DNA from: M55B157 sp040265115
GTDB taxonomy: Bacteria; Actinomycetota; Actinomycetes; S36-B12
DNA length: 33,671 nt
NCBI GenBank assembly: GCA_040265115.1
Contig: JBDQGZ010000004.1
Coordinates: 1-33,671, forward strand
Reading direction: 5' to 3'
The notes beneath the pieces are model-generated. The model worked only from the letters and a program-made list of their open reading frames with translations, was not told the origin of the DNA and did no database searches. This document shows, in pieces, positions 32,401 to 33,671 of the stretch (the first letter of the stretch is position 1; the number at the start of each line of letters is the position of its first letter). Both the position numbers and the translations under genes were made by a program.

Positions 32401-32429
32401 AGTTTAGAACCGCGCCAGAAGTTGGTCAA
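32401..32429 (-). promoter_or_regulatory. Promoter of the whiD/whiB3-type gene
   Basis: On the minus strand: TTGACC (32424-32429), a 17-nt spacer, TAAACT (32401-32406). Near-consensus for the housekeeping sigma factor. The leader would be about 30 nt and carries the AGGAGG ribosome-binding site. Confidence 0.8.
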
Positions 32430-32437
32430 GGGGTTCT

Positions 32438-32458
32438 GTTGAACAATTTTTGAACAAC
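32438..32458. promoter_or_regulatory. Possible operator: TTGAACAA direct repeat
   Basis: TTGAACAA occurs at 32439-32446 and again at 32450-32457, a period of 11 bp, flanked by GTTG and CAAC half-sites. It is AT-rich in a GC-rich genome and lies 8 nt upstream of the whiD -35 box, an activator-like place. The regulator is unknown. Confidence 0.5.
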
Positions 32459-32653
32459 TACGAATGGGTTCGCTCATCGCACCACCTCCCGAGGGATCGG
32501 CCCGCGAAATGGCGGCCATTTCGTGAGCCGATCATGAGGAAAACGACCGTCTGATGAGCAGATTCCGGGGTGGTTGAAGGAAGTCGGGGCCATGACGAGC
32601 GAGGGCAGGCGATCTCGGCTGGCGGGATACCTGATGCGACGGACAATAGAGGC

Positions 32654-33658
32654 ATGACTTCGGCATCAGGGATGCCCGAGTCGGCCAGGGTTCCCGATGT
32701 AGGGTCCGCGGCCGAGGCGGGAGAGGTGGGCTTGACGGTGGCAGCCGTCGCCCGCCGGCTCGGTGTCGCGCCGGCGACCCTTCGCACGTGGGATCGTCGC
32801 TACGGGTTGGGGCCGAGTGCCCATTCCGCAGGTGCCCATCGCCGCTATGGCACGGCGGACATCGCCCGCCTGGAGCACATGCGTCGGCTGGTGCTGTCCG
32901 GAGTCTCACCCGGTGATGCCGCCAGGGCTGCACTCGCCCTGGATGTGCAATCAGTGGGGGAGGGGACATCGCCGCAGCCGGCGGCCATGGAACTCCCGGC
33001 GGATCCCTCTGGCTCCCGCCAGGGTGGGGGGCGTGTTCTGGCGATGCCCGGCGGCGCACCTGCGGCTCGCGGTCTCGCGCGTGCCGCAGTCAGCCTGGAC
33101 TCGCAGGCCTGCGAGCACATCATCACCGAGACCCTCGAACGTCGTGGTGTCGTGTGGACCTGGGATCACCTCCTTGTTCCCGTGCTCATCGGCGTCGGTC
33201 AGCGATGGGAGGCAACCGGTTCAGGGATTGAGGTGGAGCACGTTCTCTCCGAGGCAACCCAGGCCATCTTGAGTCGACGGGTCCACCAGGGGTTCACACC
33301 GGTCAACGCTCGTCCTGTGCTGCTCGCGTCCTCGGGCGATGAGTTGCACACGCTTCCACTGTGGGCAGTCGCCGCGGGCCTGGCCGAGCGTCGGGTGGCC
33401 GCCCGCATGCTTGGTGCCCGCACTCCATCGGATGCACTGTCCGCCGCGGGGCGTCGCACCGGACCGGCCGCGATCCTGCTGTGGTCGCAGACCCCGGAGA
33501 CAGGGGAGCTGTCGATCGTCGACGATCTGCCGGATCTGCGCCCAGACCCGATCGTCCTTCTCGCCGGTCCGGGATGGCAGCCGGGTTCGACACCGGCTCG
33601 GCGTGTGCATGACCTCACCGGTGCCGTTCAGGCGATCGCCCACGCCGTCGGTGCCTGA
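32654..33658 (+). CDS. MerR-family regulator with cobalamin-binding-like domain (CarH/LitR-like)
   Basis: A 334-residue protein. The N-terminal MerR helix-turn-helix runs from about 27 to 95 (LTVAAVARRLGVAPATLRTWDRRYG, then HRRYGTADIARLEHM). A Gly/Pro/Ser linker (100-140) leads to a helical bundle with W185-x9-E195-H196, the signature of CarH-type adenosylcobalamin photoreceptors. A Rossmann-like domain follows (RPVLLASSGDELHTLPL). In the ligand motif E-x-H-x-x-G, E230 and H232 are kept but Gly is Pro235. The start is ATG 32654, six bases after GACAAT; GTG 32570 would add 28 unconserved residues. It may sense light through B12 or have lost that ability. Confidence 0.85.
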   Translation: MTSASGMPESARVPDVGSAAEAGEVGLTVAAVARRLGVAPATLRTWDRRYGLGPSAHSAGAHRRYGTADIARLEHMRRLVLSGVSPGDAARAALALDVQSVGEGTSPQPAAMELPADPSGSRQGGGRVLAMPGGAPAARGLARAAVSLDSQACEHIITETLERRGVVWTWDHLLVPVLIGVGQRWEATGSGIEVEHVLSEATQAILSRRVHQGFTPVNARPVLLASSGDELHTLPLWAVAAGLAERRVAARMLGARTPSDALSAAGRRTGPAAILLWSQTPETGELSIVDDLPDLRPDPIVLLAGPGWQPGSTPARRVHDLTGAVQAIAHAVGA

Positions 33659-33671
33659 CCTGCCGCATCAC

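Overview
The window is about 33.7 kb of high-GC DNA. Its gene order is that of an actinomycete (Actinomycetota) core chromosome. Supporting traits are a WhiB-family regulator, GroEL1 with a His-rich tail next to groES, long Ala/Glu tails on S3 and L17, an N-terminally extended S9, and the conserved run alr - hydrolase - tsaE - tsaB - rimI - tsaD ... groES - groEL - whiB. I cannot name the genus. Everything is on the + strand except one large secreted-protein gene and whiB.

Region 1 (1-8160) is the end of the S10 operon and the spc operon: rpsC (3' end), rplP, rpmC, rpsQ, rplN, rplX, rplE, rpsN (zinc type), rpsH, rplF, rplR, rpsE, rpmD, rplO, then secY, adk and map. Region 2 (8161-13155) is the alpha operon: infA, rpmJ, rpsM, rpsK, rpsD, rpoA, rplQ, truA. 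Region 3 (13129-14219) is rplM-rpsI, with a good sigma-70-type promoter whose -10 box overlaps the truA stop codon.

Region 4 (14225-24605) is a tightly packed run for cell-wall precursors, cofactor upkeep and tRNA modification. glmM and glmS make glucosamine phosphates. acpS activates acyl carrier protein, and a fused Nnr repairs damaged NAD(P)H. alr makes D-alanine. An alpha/beta hydrolase follows, then tsaE, tsaB, rimI and tsaD; TsaB, TsaD and TsaE belong to the t6A tRNA pathway, and RimI is an N-acetyltransferase. Many of these genes overlap by 4 nt.

Region 5 (24688-29436) is the least ordinary part. It lies between tsaD and groES, which are neighbours in Mycobacterium tuberculosis. It holds a membrane-anchored NodB-type deacetylase, a homocysteine S-methyltransferase that seems to start with CTG, and, on the opposite strand, a 937-residue secreted protein of unknown function. 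The last gene has clearly lower GC in its middle part and an architecture (hydrophobic segment, coiled coil, inserted beta repeats, cysteine-bearing C-terminal region) that I cannot assign to a named family.

Region 6 (29712-33658) is a stress and regulation block. groES-groEL is preceded by two CIRCE operators around a promoter. A strong hairpin terminator is shared with the convergent WhiD/WhiB3-type regulator. The window ends with a divergent MerR-type regulator whose C-terminal half has the W-x9-EH signature of CarH/LitR-type cobalamin-binding photoreceptors, but with a changed E-x-H-x-x-G motif.
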